Part shown: positions 1-10,895 of the stretch, piece after piece
Layout: each line of letters begins with the position of its first letter
How positions within the stretch are numbered: the stretch's first letter is position 1
Source: Sorghum bicolor
Lineage: Eukaryota; Streptophyta; Magnoliopsida; Poales; Poaceae
Direction: 5' to 3'
DNA: 64,000 bases
Assembly: GCF_000003195.3 (NCBI RefSeq)
Contig: NC_012872.2
Span: 3,472,001-3,536,000, forward strand
Notes under the pieces: model-generated
What the model saw: only the letters and a program-made list of their open reading frames with translations
Told to the model about the DNA's origin: nothing
Database searches by the model: none
Position numbers and translations under genes: made by a program

Positions 1-572
1 CACGCTACGTGCCTGTACGGCCGGCTATACCGTAGCTTCAGCTCGAAGCGCATCGTCCTTCAATTTCCATCGTCGATCATCGCTGCCAAAAAAGAAAAGG
101 AAATGTTGTATATTAACCTAATAAAACACAGCAGCCACATGTGCACGCACATTGACAAATCCTGTGTATGCACCAATCAAAACCGTTTGCTTAGTCGTTC
201 CATTTGCTGTGGCCGGCCGGCCTGTGGATTATAATTATATAGTACTAGTACTCCAGCTCTCAACACACGTGTAGCAAATCGCACCGTACCGTCGTTTTCC
301 TGTAGGTCGTTGTCGTTGATCAACGTACAAGTACAATACCCGCTCAGCTCCATCTATTTATGTATATGTGGAGCCTCAATTACATTGGAGATTTATTTTA
401 GATTCTCTTGCATGCAGATCAGTAGGGCGGGCGCGTAGTAGTACATTGGAGTGTACTACTAGCTAGCTGCTGGGCCGACTTCGGGGTCAAATTAATGTGC
501 GTGGTGTGGACACGGTAGTTCTGGCCGGTTCGGTTCTACTACAACCGTACCACCCATATCCCCATCCCATCG
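1..572. other. intergenic, no gene seen
   Basis: No coding region, RNA gene or complete mobile element was recognised here. The stretch is mixed-composition grass intergenic DNA that becomes AT-rich towards the MITE relic on its right. Confidence 0.5.
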
Positions 573-798
573 TGAGTACATTTTTTTACTAATACAATTC
601 ATATTCATATTTGACCATTTATTTTATTTTATTTTTTTACAAATAATAAAATAAATAAATTATTAAAAAATATATTTAACAATAAAATAATTCATAAAAA
701 TAAATAATATTTATTAAATTTTTTGAATAAAATGAACGGTCAAACATGAATCATAAAAATCAAAGAAAGACGTTTATTTGTGGGACGGAGAGAGTACT
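573..798. mobile_element. degenerate Stowaway-like MITE
   Basis: The AT-rich segment opens near GTGAGTACATTTTTTTAC and closes with GGGACGGAGAGAGTAC. The closing end is the inverted form of the CTCCCTCCGTCCC end typical of grass Stowaway/mariner MITEs. The interior is roughly palindromic, with a gaccattta...aacggtcaaa pairing. The ends are diverged, so the boundaries are approximate. Confidence 0.45.
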
Positions 799-810
799 CT
801 ATTATTACTT

Positions 811-851
811 TATTGTTTATTAGTTGCAAAAAATTTTACAAAATAAACACG
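811..851 (+). mobile_element. left half of a split MITE
   Basis: The sequence TTGTTTATTAGTTGCAAAA matches, with decay, the left end of the abundant GGCCTTGTTTAG MITE family. The copy stops at ACG (849-851), where a CACTA element begins. It resumes at 5903 with ACGGTAGCATTTTTATTTG, which is the expected continuation of the MITE body. Confidence 0.65.
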
Positions 852-1128
852 CACTACTACAATAATATTTAACAGAGACGGGCGTTTTGGCTTTACTGAG
901 GCGGGCAAAGCAACCGCCTCGATGCTAAGGTCACGGTTAATCGGACCTTAACCGCGGCGGTTTTCTTGCCCGCCTCGGTTAATAGAGTAAAAAAAATAAA
1001 AAAAACCATGCCTGCCGGCGAGCCCATTTCGAAGCCCGCTAGCGAGCCCGCCAGCTCCGTGCGACCCCACCACCACCCGCATCACCGTGTGCCACCGAGC
1101 CGCCAAAGGGAAGAGGGAGGTGGCTCCG

Positions 1129-4100
1129 TATAACACTCCAAAAATTTTTAATTTTGGATTGTTATTAGAAAATATTAAATTAAATAAGGATTTAAAATTT
1201 TTCTAAAATATTCCAAGATTTATTTAATTATTGAATTTCAAAAAGAGAGAAAATGTGGAATTTTTAAATTTTTATAAAGATAAGTGGAGGGTGTTTTGTT
1301 TTGTTATTGTGTGCTCTGTGCCCTAGCTTTATTTGGTTTGTGTAAAAAAATATGAATTATAAAATTTCTAGTGAGCCACGTTTAGGTCCTTTCGGTTTTC
1401 GAAAAAATAAAATAAAACTCCAAAAGTCATATTTGAAAATTAATTTATATTTGAGTGGAAAAATAATTTAAAAATATGTTATTAAAAAAATATGCTTTGT
1501 TTCTAAAAGTAGTAAAGAAAATAATTCTTAAAATAACATCAAGTTAATAAATTAAATTTTGGTTTATAAATGTGGTGAAGAATTTGGTTCAAAGCCTTTT
1601 TGAATAAAAAGAAAAAAAGGTTTTCTTCCTTTGTGGGCCGGCTCCTCTCTCTCTCTCGGCCCACCTTCTCCCTCCTCTCTCTCCCGCGTGGGCCGCGCTA
1701 GCCCAGCCCAGCAGCGCCGCGCCCCCTCTCCCCCCTGCCGCCTGAGCCGCTGACCGGCCGGGCCCGCGTGTCAGCCGCAGCGGCCTTTCCCCGCGAGCTG
1801 CCCTTTCCCACCAGCTGCCGCTGACGGGTGGGCCCCGCGAGTGGGACCCACCTGTCATCCCCGACCTCCGGCCGTTTCGGAGTCGGCCGCAACAACCGGC
1901 CCTGAAGTCCGCGCCGCGCACAAATCGAGGATCCCCGGGACGCCCTAGCCTATAAATAGGGTGCCGAACCGCACCCCGCGCCCCTCCCGGAACCCTAGCG
2001 AAGCTCCGCCGCCACCAAGCCCTAGCGTGCGGCCGCCATAGCTGCCATCGTCGAGCTTCGAGCCGCCGCCGTCATTCTCCGCGCTCACTGCGTCCCGACC
2101 GAAAAGAAGACCGCCGTGACGTTCGTGTCGAGGTGAGAAACCTACCGGACCTTCTCTCGCTCTCTCCCTTTGTTTCTATCGCGTGGACGTGCTCGCCGGA
2201 GCATCGTCGCCGACGCCGAACCACCCTCCGCACGGCCTGTCCTCCCCGGCCACTCTCGGCCCTCGCTGACGCGCGCATCAGCCTCGCCGCGTCCCGCGCA
2301 TCCTGCCCATGCCCGCGGCGTGGCCTCCCGCGCCCCGAAGTGCCGCCATGGCGGGCTTGGCCATTGCGGCCATGGCGCCGCCGCCCTGGCTCACCGCACC
2401 GCCGCGGCTTCCCCCCAGCGCCGCGCATGCCCCAGCCTGGCCCCGTGGACCACGCCCCTCACCCCGGTCCACCGTGGACCGCCAATCCCGAGCCGCCACG
2501 TGGCCAGCCTAGCCGGACGCCCGAACTGCCCTGGCGCTTTTGCAAAAACACCCATGCTCTTGTTCTTAATCAACCCGCGGTCCACTGCTTTTCAAAAATA
2601 ATTAGAAATAGGTCCTGTTTTTAACAGATTAACCCCTGCTGCCGCTGGTATTTGTAGATTTAATCCAAATTGCGTTTTTAATTCAGTTTTAAATTATTTA
2701 AAATACGAAAATTAGTTCTGTTTATTCACAGTTTTGCCACTGATCTAGTTTCGGCCATAGAATCCGCGTTTTAGCTCCGATTGAGCTCATTCTTGTCGCG
2801 TTAGGTTCGTATCGATGTAAACTACGCGTTAGCCATGACATCTGCGGTGTTTGACACTTTATGTTTTCACCACAAATATAAAATGATTAATGTCTAATTA
2901 AATGCCTTTTCTAATCTATACAAGTAATTTAAGCTTTATAACTTTAGTTTTTCTTACAAATATTAATATGTTTAATATCAATGTGAATCGTCTTTTCAAG
3001 TGTGACTTACTTAGTCTAACCTCTTTTCATAAATGCTTAGTATAAGTTATGTCACCAGTTATATATTTTCTACGCTATAACAGATAAAGTGACTTAAATG
3101 GTATATATAATTGTTTATAATTAGAATATGAATAACATTTAGTCCTAACCTTTATAATTCTTTATAATTTTGTCAACTCAACCTTCAGATATTTCTTTGA
3201 ATAATCCATCACCTGTTTTCATAAAATACGACCAACGTATAGTTGTCTTCTCCGTTACACTTCGAGCCTCGATAATCGTGTCCGATTAGCTATAGCTCCG
3301 TTCTCAATCGTTCTTGCGTTGTCTAGATCGTAGCGATAAGTCGTGTCGTTTAGTACACTCTCTTTCAAAGCTTTTCTTTTGATTGATGCTTGTTCTTAGT
3401 CGTGATGGTTGTTTGTCTGTTTGTGTTGCTTGGTTGCTTCGAGTAGAAGAAGCGTGGTTCGTCAACAGTGAAGACCAGGAGCTGAGGACCGACAATCGAA
3501 GCAGAAGTTGGAGATCAGAAGAAAGAAGCTAAAGAATTCTGAGCAGATATACACTGAGAATAAAGGCAAGTGCAGGCGCCCTTTGATCATATTGTACCTA
3601 TGAACTTTGAATACATTTACTTTCCATTGCATATGTCTTAATACTGCAAACCCTAAGGACATGACTAGTCTTCTACTATATTCCTTGTATACCTAGGTTT
3701 GTACATGGGTAGTATAGTGAACAGTAGATATGCTTAGCTGCTCTACTCATCTATTCCACATGATAAATGAAAGTGATGATCCTACTTAATAAATTCTTCA
3801 ACGATGATTAATGATTAAATGATGAACAATGGTCACTTCGGTGATGGAGATGTTGCGGTGCTTGCGAGCATCATGGTTTGGTTGAGGACAGGGGTAGCGG
3901 GTACGGTTGGTGGTCCGGTTTGCCGGGCGTACCCATCTCTGCTCTCCGTAAGGACTTAGTCAGGGAGCGTCCCCCTGGGACTTACAGTGCAGCTCCAAGC
4001 TATATGGCTCTGGCTTGACTAATTATCAGGACCTCCGCTGGTAGGGTGTTACTTTCCGGGTAGGCGTAAGGAAGTAGCTTCGGTATTCATATTAAGAGGT

Positions 4101-5100
4101 CGGTCAGTTCGGGGTCCCATTGCTATGGGCACGGCTGCCGCGCGCCCCGGCAAAAACTTACGAGTGGCATCCTATTAGTTGGACCCAGTGAAAGGTCTCG
4201 TAGTGAAACCCTGCCTGCTCACCTTGGTAGTGTTTTGGGGAGTCACGACCCCGAGAGAATGGGAATCACGACTTGGAGTGAATGTGCACACCTCTGCAGA
4301 GTGTAAAACTGATATATCAGCCGTGCTCACGGTCACGAGCGGCCCAGACCCTCACTTGATGAGAAAATTGGATTCACTGGATACTTGGAGGCGAAACTTG
4401 ACTGAGGTTGCTACCTCGTGCTTTGGCAGAATGGCTATTCCGTGTTGGCAGGATTGCTATCCTGTGTTCTTGATTGGGATTGTTATCCCATGATCTTAAT
4501 GGGGTTGCTACCCCGAGTTACTATCCGAGGTTGCTACCTCGGTGATCTTAATAATAATAGTAATTATAATGATGACTAATAATATTGCTAATTAACCTTC
4601 ATCTAAATAAGGGTTGGGATGCTCTACTCACAACTAGTAATAGGTAGTTTAATAATAAAGTTGTAATAAAAGTTTACCAACTAAAAAGCTCACCTGCGGT
4701 CAAAGAGTGTTAGCTTTTCCTTTGATTAAGCCTTGCATGTCATTATACTTTCCGCCTGTACTTGTTGAGTTCGACATGAACTCACCCTTGCTATTTCCCC
4801 CACACCCCAGTGTGTAGTAAGTGTTGCTCAGAAGAAGGACATAGATGCTATTGAGTTTTCTAGAAGCTTATGAGAAGTGCTTGGCGTACGGAGCCCCCAG
4901 TCAACCGTCCCTGAGAAGATTGGAGCCTAAGAAGTTTAGCTACTGTTTCCGCGTACTCTGATGTTTGTAAGTGTTAATATAAGTATGTTTTCCGCTTTAT
5001 ATAACATTGTTTCTGATATTTCTATTCTTTGTTGTATGTGTGGACTTCCTGGGCACACATATGACGACTCTGGTCTTATTTTAAAAGCCAGGGTGTGACA
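1129..5100 (+). mobile_element. solo LTR, gypsy-type, ~4 kb
   Basis: The insertion inside the CACTA element is flanked by a 5-bp direct repeat CTCCG (1124-1128 and 5101-5105). It begins TATAACACTCC, a mutated form of TGTAACACCCC, and ends GGGTGTGACA, so the ends are inverted. No internal LTR pair, primer-binding site or pol frame was found, so the 3,972 bp look like one long LTR left by recombination between two LTRs. A TATA-type promoter lies inside at 1951. Length and ends suit a long-LTR Ty3/gypsy element, perhaps of a chromovirus/Tekay-like lineage; that lineage is inference. Short Pro/Arg-rich frames inside it are not considered genes. Confidence 0.7.
1951..1958 (+). promoter_or_regulatory. 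TATA box of the solo LTR
   Basis: TATAAATA is followed by a GC-rich leader containing CCCTAGC motifs. Its place about 820 bp into the LTR suits a U3/R boundary. If active, it would transcribe rightwards. Confidence 0.5.
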
Positions 5101-5629
5101 CTCCGCGCCCGCGCCGCCACCAGATCTAGTCAGGAGAGGAGGGAGGTGGCTCCCCCACCGGCCGGATCCGCCATTGAGAGCTCGTCGACGCCATGGGGAG
5201 GCCGGATCCACCCGCGCCCAGCCTGATCCGCTCGGCCTCCATCGCCCACGCCGCTGCCTCCATCGTGGTAGAGAGGGGAAGAGAGGCGGCGCCACCTGTG
5301 CCTGAGAGGATGAGGGACATGACCGCCAGGAGAGGGGAGAGGGGGCCGCCAGGATGGGAGGGAAGGGGAGGGGGCCGTCGGGAGGGAAGGGGAGGAGGGA
5401 GGGGGGAGGGGAGCGGGCACCGAGCTCCCGCGTGGCCGTGTGAGGGGGCGTCGGTCTCCTGCGTGAGAGCTGCATGATGGGAGGGAACGGGAGGGAAGGA
5501 GAGGATGTGCGGCTGAGGAGAGAATGTGGAGTGAAACCTTAAGTCATGTATATATACTCTGTGTGATATATCGGGCCAAGAAGAGTTAAGATGGGCCATT
5601 TGGACTTTGAAATGGGCCAGTATTAACTA

Positions 5630-5880
5630 AGACGGGCCTTATAAAATAACCGCCTTGGTTAATGATTTACCGAGGCGGTTGCATTATAATAACCGCCTCG
5701 GTAAATATATATTAATCGAGGCGGTTTTATTACACTGCCCGCCTCAGTTAATAGATTTTAGGAGGCGGTTTTTTGTGACAGTCTCGGTTAATAAAAAATG
5801 ACCGTCTCGGTTAATCTGAGACATTAACTGAGGCGGTTGGAAATCTCGCCCGCCTCATAGGCCCATTCTAAAATGCCTCA
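5630..5880. repeat. CACTA subterminal repeat array
   Basis: At least eight forms of the AACCGCCTCGGTTAAT-like motif lie here in alternating orientation, next to the right terminus. A smaller set lies at 880-985 near the left terminus. Such arrays are the transposase-binding regions of CACTA elements. Confidence 0.75.
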
Positions 5881-5902
5881 TAAAAGATATTTTGTAGTAG
5901 TG

Positions 5903-6109
5903 ACGGTAGCATTTTTATTTGTATTTGATAAATATTGTTCAATCAAAAATTAACTAGGCTCAAAAGATTCGTCTCGTAAATTACAAGTAAATTGTGCAAT
6001 TGATTATTATTTTTACTTATATTTAATGCTCCACGCATGTATCGTAAGATTCGATGTGATGAAGAATTTTGAAAAAAAATTACAAAATTTTTAGCAAGTA
6101 AACAAGGCC
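5903..6109 (+). mobile_element. right half of the split MITE
   Basis: This continues the MITE interrupted at 851. It has the family core ACTAGGCTCAAAAGATTCG, then TATTTAATGCTCC, and ends AGTAAACAAGGCC. Joining 811-851 with 5906-6109 gives about the normal family length of 230-245 bp. Confidence 0.75.
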
Positions 6110-6901
6110 TAGCTCCCTCTCGCGTACGTCGCAATCAGCAATTCATGCATGTTTGGACTCTGCAAGTGGAAGGAGATCGAAGAGGCTCAAAGTTGAGCAC
6201 GTGCACGGTGGTGTGCGTTTCAGACAAACATTAATACGATGAAATAGAAAGAACTGAGGTTTGGTCGGAGCAACTTGTGCGTACTATTCATCGGTGCCCA
6301 CAATTTAGTCTACGGATACGATAATGCATGAGCTAGGTCTACATATATAGAGAGCTCAGGCTGGCGACGACCGCGACGACAACGACGACGATGAAGAGAT
6401 GCATGCCAATCTTATTATGCTTCGTCTGTCAATAGTAAGCGTGCTCCGCACGGCCGTCGTCGCTCGCTGGCGAAACGGTTGAATTTGAACTTACAAACAA
6501 CGCTGTCAAGAGTTGAAGGTGATCGACCTAAAACAGTCGTAGATGAACCATCTTAAAAAAGCCGTAGCTGAACCATCGGTAGAGTATCCTAGCAAGAGTG
6601 TACACATTTTGTAGCCGATCGCCGTAGCTGGACCATCCTAGCTAGCTAGAGAAGTCACCCCGCAACATGATTATCTCGAACAAGTGTACACATTTTGCGG
6701 TCAATGGCTACAGCTGGACCATCCTAGCAAGAGTACTCACCACACACATGATTATCTCGAACAATCAGTAGAGTAATCTGTGCTCTGTAACGGCGAGACC
6801 GAATGTCAGTCTCAAATCTCAAAGAGAGACTTTTCAGTCGATTGAGACCTAAGCAAGGCTGAGCGTCACGGAGGAGGCTTCTTCGGCAAGCAAGAGACTT
6901 A
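6110..6901. repeat. intergenic with degenerate direct repeat
   Basis: No gene is recognised. Between about 6540 and 6770, phrases such as GTGTACACATTTTG, GCTGGACCATCCTAGC and ATGATTATCTCGAACAA occur twice or more in the same order. This indicates an old local duplication with a period near 85-110 bp. Confidence 0.45.
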
Positions 6902-7131
6902 GGCCTTGTTTAGTTCGCGAAAATTTTTGGGTTTCGCTATTGTAGCGCTTTCGGTTTTATTTGACAATTATTATTCAATTATAGACTAACTAGGTTCAAA
7001 AAATTCGTCTCGCAAATTACAGGTAAACCGCACAATTAGCTATTTTTATCTATATTTAATATTTCATGCATGTGTCGTAAGATTTGATATAACGAGAAAT
7101 CTTAAAAAAAAATTGCTAACTAAACAAGGCC
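6902..7131 (+). mobile_element. MITE, GGCCTTGTTTAG family
   Basis: A complete 230-bp copy runs from GGCCTTGTTTAGTTCGCG to CTAACTAAACAAGGCC, with TTA on the left and TAA on the right. It shows the family core (CTAACTAGG, AAATTCGTCTCGCAAATTAC, TATATTTAATATTTCATGC). It is a good reference copy for the shorter or broken ones in this window. Confidence 0.85.
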
Positions 7132-8108
7132 TAAGCGAAAACTACTGTCCAATGCTCAACAACCAACGAAACGCTAGCCCAGGGAGAGCAGCCTGAGACG
7201 GACCAGAGGAGGAGGCGCCGAGCGACAGAGGTGGAGAGATGGGCCGGGTTTGTTTTTTTTTTTTGGCGACATGGGTCGCATATAGGAGGAGGGAGGAGAC
7301 GGATTTGGGCTGCTCATTTGCTGACCAGTAGTTCCCCTAAAGAAAAAATTACTGACAAGTAGTTCGTCTCAAATTTCTATGTTCACTTCGCTGAAATTTG
7401 GTTGACGTTGATTTGTTATGAGAGAGAAATATTGTTCCTTTATTGGAAAGTACCGCTGAAATAGTTTAAGCGAATGAAAATAAAATAGGCCTATGTAAAT
7501 CTGTATTCTGAGCACTCTTTCGATGACCCTCAATAAAAATTTATAAAAGGTTGTCCAAAGCTACACTGAAAAGGCCGCTTATTTTGAAACGAAGGTCGGC
7601 GCGATAGGACACGAAGCTCGACGCTATGTCCTATGACACCGACCCCTGCCATGTCACTACCAAGTATAAGGCCATGCTAGCCGTAGTCAGGAACTTTGAG
7701 ACGTGTTAGCTAGGCACCACGCGATCCCCAGTGTCTACAATCGAGATTACGACTCTCAGTAGTGTAAACATGAATTTTTTTTTTAAAAAAAAGGCTAAAA
7801 TGAAAACCATCGGTTCTGCGCCACTGCTGATGCCTACATGGAAGAGACTTCTGATAAATGTATATTTAGTGAACGCAAACTTGGTATACAATCTTGTGGC
7901 TCCTGTATTTATATTAATTTTGAAAACAAATGTAGCCACATTTTTAGAGGAACGACGAGAGAATTTCACTAAGGATCCAATTTTAGAGGAACAATGGCAG
8001 GAGAATTTCACTAAGGATCCAACAAGCTTGGTTAGCTTTTCTTTTGATGAGTACTCCTATTTTTCATCATCTCATAGGGGAAATGTGATATTTTCCCAAC
8101 AACTGGGG
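7132..8108. other. intergenic, downstream of GDSL gene
   Basis: No conserved coding region was found. The part nearest 8108 should include the 3' untranslated region of the minus-strand GDSL gene. A poly-T run lies near 7250 and a short direct repeat (GAGAATTTCACTAAGGATCC) lies near 7960-8020. Confidence 0.4.
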
Positions 8109-10562
8109 TCAGGTAGACAGAAGGAACTCGTGGATCTTGGGCCTGAATGTTCGGGCGACGGCGGCCCACGCGGCCTGCGTCGGGTGGACGTCGTCCCAGT
8201 AGAAATGCTTGCTCGGGTCATCGCACAGCGTGTACTGCCTCCTGCCGCCGTCGTCCTGCTGCCCGCAGTGGCCGTCGCCGCTGAAGCTCTCGCAGCACGG
8301 CCGCCTCGGCTCCGGGAACCTCTCCGGCGCGTCCTCGACGACGAAGGCGGTGAAGGGCGTGCTGAGGTCGAGCAGGAGGAACGTGCGGTTGGCCGGGTCG
8401 AGCGCGGCGAGCACGGACTGGAGAGCCGCGTTGTGCTGCGCGGCGCCCGCGTTGGCGAGCGGGTCGCAGGCCGTGTAGTTGAGCGCGCGGGTGAAGAGCG
8501 GCGTGCACCCCATGGGGTGCAGGTTGGTGACCACCACCTTGCGCATGCCCACCTCGTCGCGCAGCCGCCGCAGCTGCTCCCGGAGCTGCCGCACCACCGC
8601 CGGGATGTAGGCGATCGCGGCCTGCGTGCATGCTCTCACTGTTCAGTACTACACACAACGAGGAGATATAATACTAGTATATATATGCATGGTGATAACT
8701 GTCGTCGTACGCTTGTGCTGTTGTCCTTGTCGGCGGCGTAGGAGTAGTCGTTGCCGGAGACGACGACGACGGCGACCCCGGCGTCGCAGCCGCGGGTGGG
8801 AGGCGGGTGGTGTGCCTGGAACAGGTCGATCTGCGCGCCGATGTTGCGCTGGAAGTTGCCGGTGTCCAGCACGCCCGCGCCGCCCACGGCGAAGTTCATG
8901 CCACGCGCCATGAGCCCACGCGCGGCGCCCCTCCGCAGCTTGTACGCCACCGGCGTTGGCACTCCCATCGCGGAGGCTGCATGCAATGCATTGGTTCCAA
9001 TCCAACAGGGGGAGAAAAAGCTATCACGTGTAGGATCGGAGAAGTAGTAGAATAAACTACACTGATGAATTGATGAACTGCTGGAAAACGAAAGGTTAAG
9101 GTTAGGTGATTAGGTCGGAGCATGGGGAATCTTTTACTTGCCCCTTGTACTAACACTTCAGCATTCCCATGCATTTCATTTCAGATGCACGCGCGCATGT
9201 GGCGGCAGTGGCTGTCTAGTACACGAGAAAAGAATTGCATGGTGTCCATCCTTCGCGTGGTCTGAATTCGTCAGCTGATTGACGAAAACGCATATGCATG
9301 GCTCCAAGAGAACGACTGATCGAGATCGGCAGCGTTGTCGGCTGCATGCCGGGCTGCGGCTGTAGCTTGAGAATCGAATAGAATGTGGCGACGTCAGAGG
9401 AGTGTGGACTGTGGAGTATGCATTGCATCAGACATCAGTGCATGTCTGCATGTGGCTAGCTCGGTTGCCATTGCCATGCCGCCATCGGCGACTTGAGTGC
9501 GTGGCGGTTTGCTAGCATGGGCATATGCCATATTATCTATCAAACAAGAAAACTTAGAAGTAGGAACTATGCAATTTCTGGTTCTTCATCTAAAACAGCA
9601 TGGGGCTGATGGTACGGTCCAAATGCCTGAAAATAAACCCGGCCGGTGATAGTGATACAGAAATTTTAAGAAGGGGAAACGCGTGTAGTGTCTGTGTGAA
9701 TGCGCGGCATGTTGCATTATCTGGCTACTCCGAGATGATCATCACTCAGCAGCAGGCCAGCAGCAGCAGCCAGGGCAATGAATGCCCGCCCAACCAACAA
9801 ACGGAAGCTGGCGCGCGCGCCATCAATGCGAGAGAAACTCCCCAAGGATCCATCGTCCTCCTCCGATCCTGCCCCTCTCCAACGCGAAGATGCAGCAGCC
9901 ATGGTCGTCAACATGCATTTATTACTCCTGCTCTTCCAGCTCGCGCGCCGTGGCCAGCCACTGCGGCGGGGCTCCATCGCCATGTGCTTTAACTCGCGTT
10001 GCAATGCCTTTGCTCGCTTCTTCATCACTACGAAATACTACTAGACCATAGGGGAGGGGAGTACACTCAACTGACCTATGAAGTCGGTGAGGACGCGGCC
10101 GTCGGAGAAGCGGCCGGTGGGGCGGCCGGGGAAGGTGACGCCGTACGGGTCGTACCACGCGCGGGTCAGCTCCCGCCCGAGGTCGCCCAGGTTCCCCGTG
10201 TCCGCGTACGAGTCCCCGAACACCCACACCGGCGACGGTTGCTTCCCGCCGGCCTTGTTGTCGCAGCCGCTTCCTCCGCCGCCGCCGGTGTCGCCCTCGT
10301 CCGCCCCGCGCTTGCGCAGCGCCTCTGCCGCCGCCGGCGTCCTTGTCAACGCCGCGAGGCCTGCATCGTGTCATATGGTCGTTCATGAGTGAGGAATCAA
10401 AAAGTTGGATTAACAAACGATGTGGCTGGAGATGTTTGTTTTCTTCTTCTTACAGATGACAAGTAGCAGGAGTGTCGTCGTCGTCGACGTCGTCGACACG
10501 ACAGGCGAAGCTTGACGAGGGAGGCGGAGGCCACGACGGCGGCGATGATTCGTGTGCTCCAT
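8109..10562 (-). CDS. GDSL esterase/lipase, secreted
   Basis: Four exons on the minus strand: 10562-10454, 10360-10076, 8976-8711 and 8621-8109. All introns are GT-AG, and the product is 390 aa, normal for plant GDSL hydrolases. An N-terminal signal peptide (hydrophobic LLLLVICLAAL at about 31-41) spans intron 1. Catalytic blocks are visible: block I VFGDSYADTGN with Ser87, block II GMNFAVGGAGVLD, block III VSGNDYSY, and block V DDVHPTQ with Asp363 and His366. It resembles the At5g03610 type of GDSL esterase. Such enzymes hydrolyse acyl esters, usually outside the cell; the substrate cannot be told. The start at 10562 was chosen because it puts the signal peptide in frame across a clean donor and acceptor. 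Intron 2 is unusually long, about 1.1 kb. Confidence 0.88.
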
Positions 10563-10710
10563 CTCCGTCGCGTCGCGTGGCCCTGCCCTGCCCTCTCTCT
10601 GCCTCTCTAGCTCTCCTCCCTTGACTCCTTGAGATCACTGGGTGCTGGTGGATGGGTGGGGACTTTGGATGTGTTCGGATGACCCGGAACCGGAAGGCTG
10701 CGGCTCTCCG

Positions 10711-10718
10711 TATATATA
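10711..10718 (-). promoter_or_regulatory. probable TATA box of GDSL gene
   Basis: TATATATA lies about 150 bp upstream of the chosen start codon on the same strand. This is a normal distance for a grass gene with a leader of about 110-120 bp. Confidence 0.5.
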
Positions 10719-10880
10719 CAGACAAGTCAATTCCTAGGATTGTCGAGTTACATTAAATTTACAATAGAATATATTTTTATAAGATACTTATTTTATATTT
10801 AGATATTGATATATTTTTTCTATAATTAGTTAAATTAAAATAAAATAACTGAAATGAAGTTTTTAGAAACAGGGTGGCAC

Positions 10881-10895
10881 AGCTTTCGCCTAGTG
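10881..10895 (+). repeat. left target duplication, 15 bp
   Basis: AGCTTTCGCCTAGTG is repeated exactly at 12362-12376. It flanks the retroposon between the two copies. Confidence 0.8.

Larger units (their letters stand above)
852..5902. mobile_element. non-autonomous CACTA element
   Basis: The element starts CACTACTACAA and ends TTGTAGTAGTG, the inverted terminal repeat of CACTA (En/Spm) transposons. A 3-bp target duplication ACG flanks it at 849-851 and 5903-5905. Both subterminal regions carry many copies of a CCGCCTCGGTTAAT-type motif in both orientations, as expected for transposase-binding subterminal repeats. Without the inserted LTR the element is only about 1.07 kb. No transposase reading frame is present, so it is a deletion derivative. 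GC-rich reading frames in its right part look like chance frames. Confidence 0.85.

Noticed and set aside
1589..2624. Overlapping Arg/Pro-rich reading frames on both strands, 110-163 codons
   Set aside because: They lie in the GC-rich leader of the solo LTR, overlap in many frames and show no domain. Composition explains them.
4936..5599. Pro/Ser-rich frames of 96-179 codons on the minus strand
   Set aside because: They cross the border between the solo LTR and the CACTA element, so they cannot be an old gene, and they have no recognisable domain.
7731..8741. 336-codon plus-strand frame opposite the GDSL gene
   Set aside because: It is the antisense shadow of the last GDSL exon, whose frame carries the conserved DDVHPTQ block.
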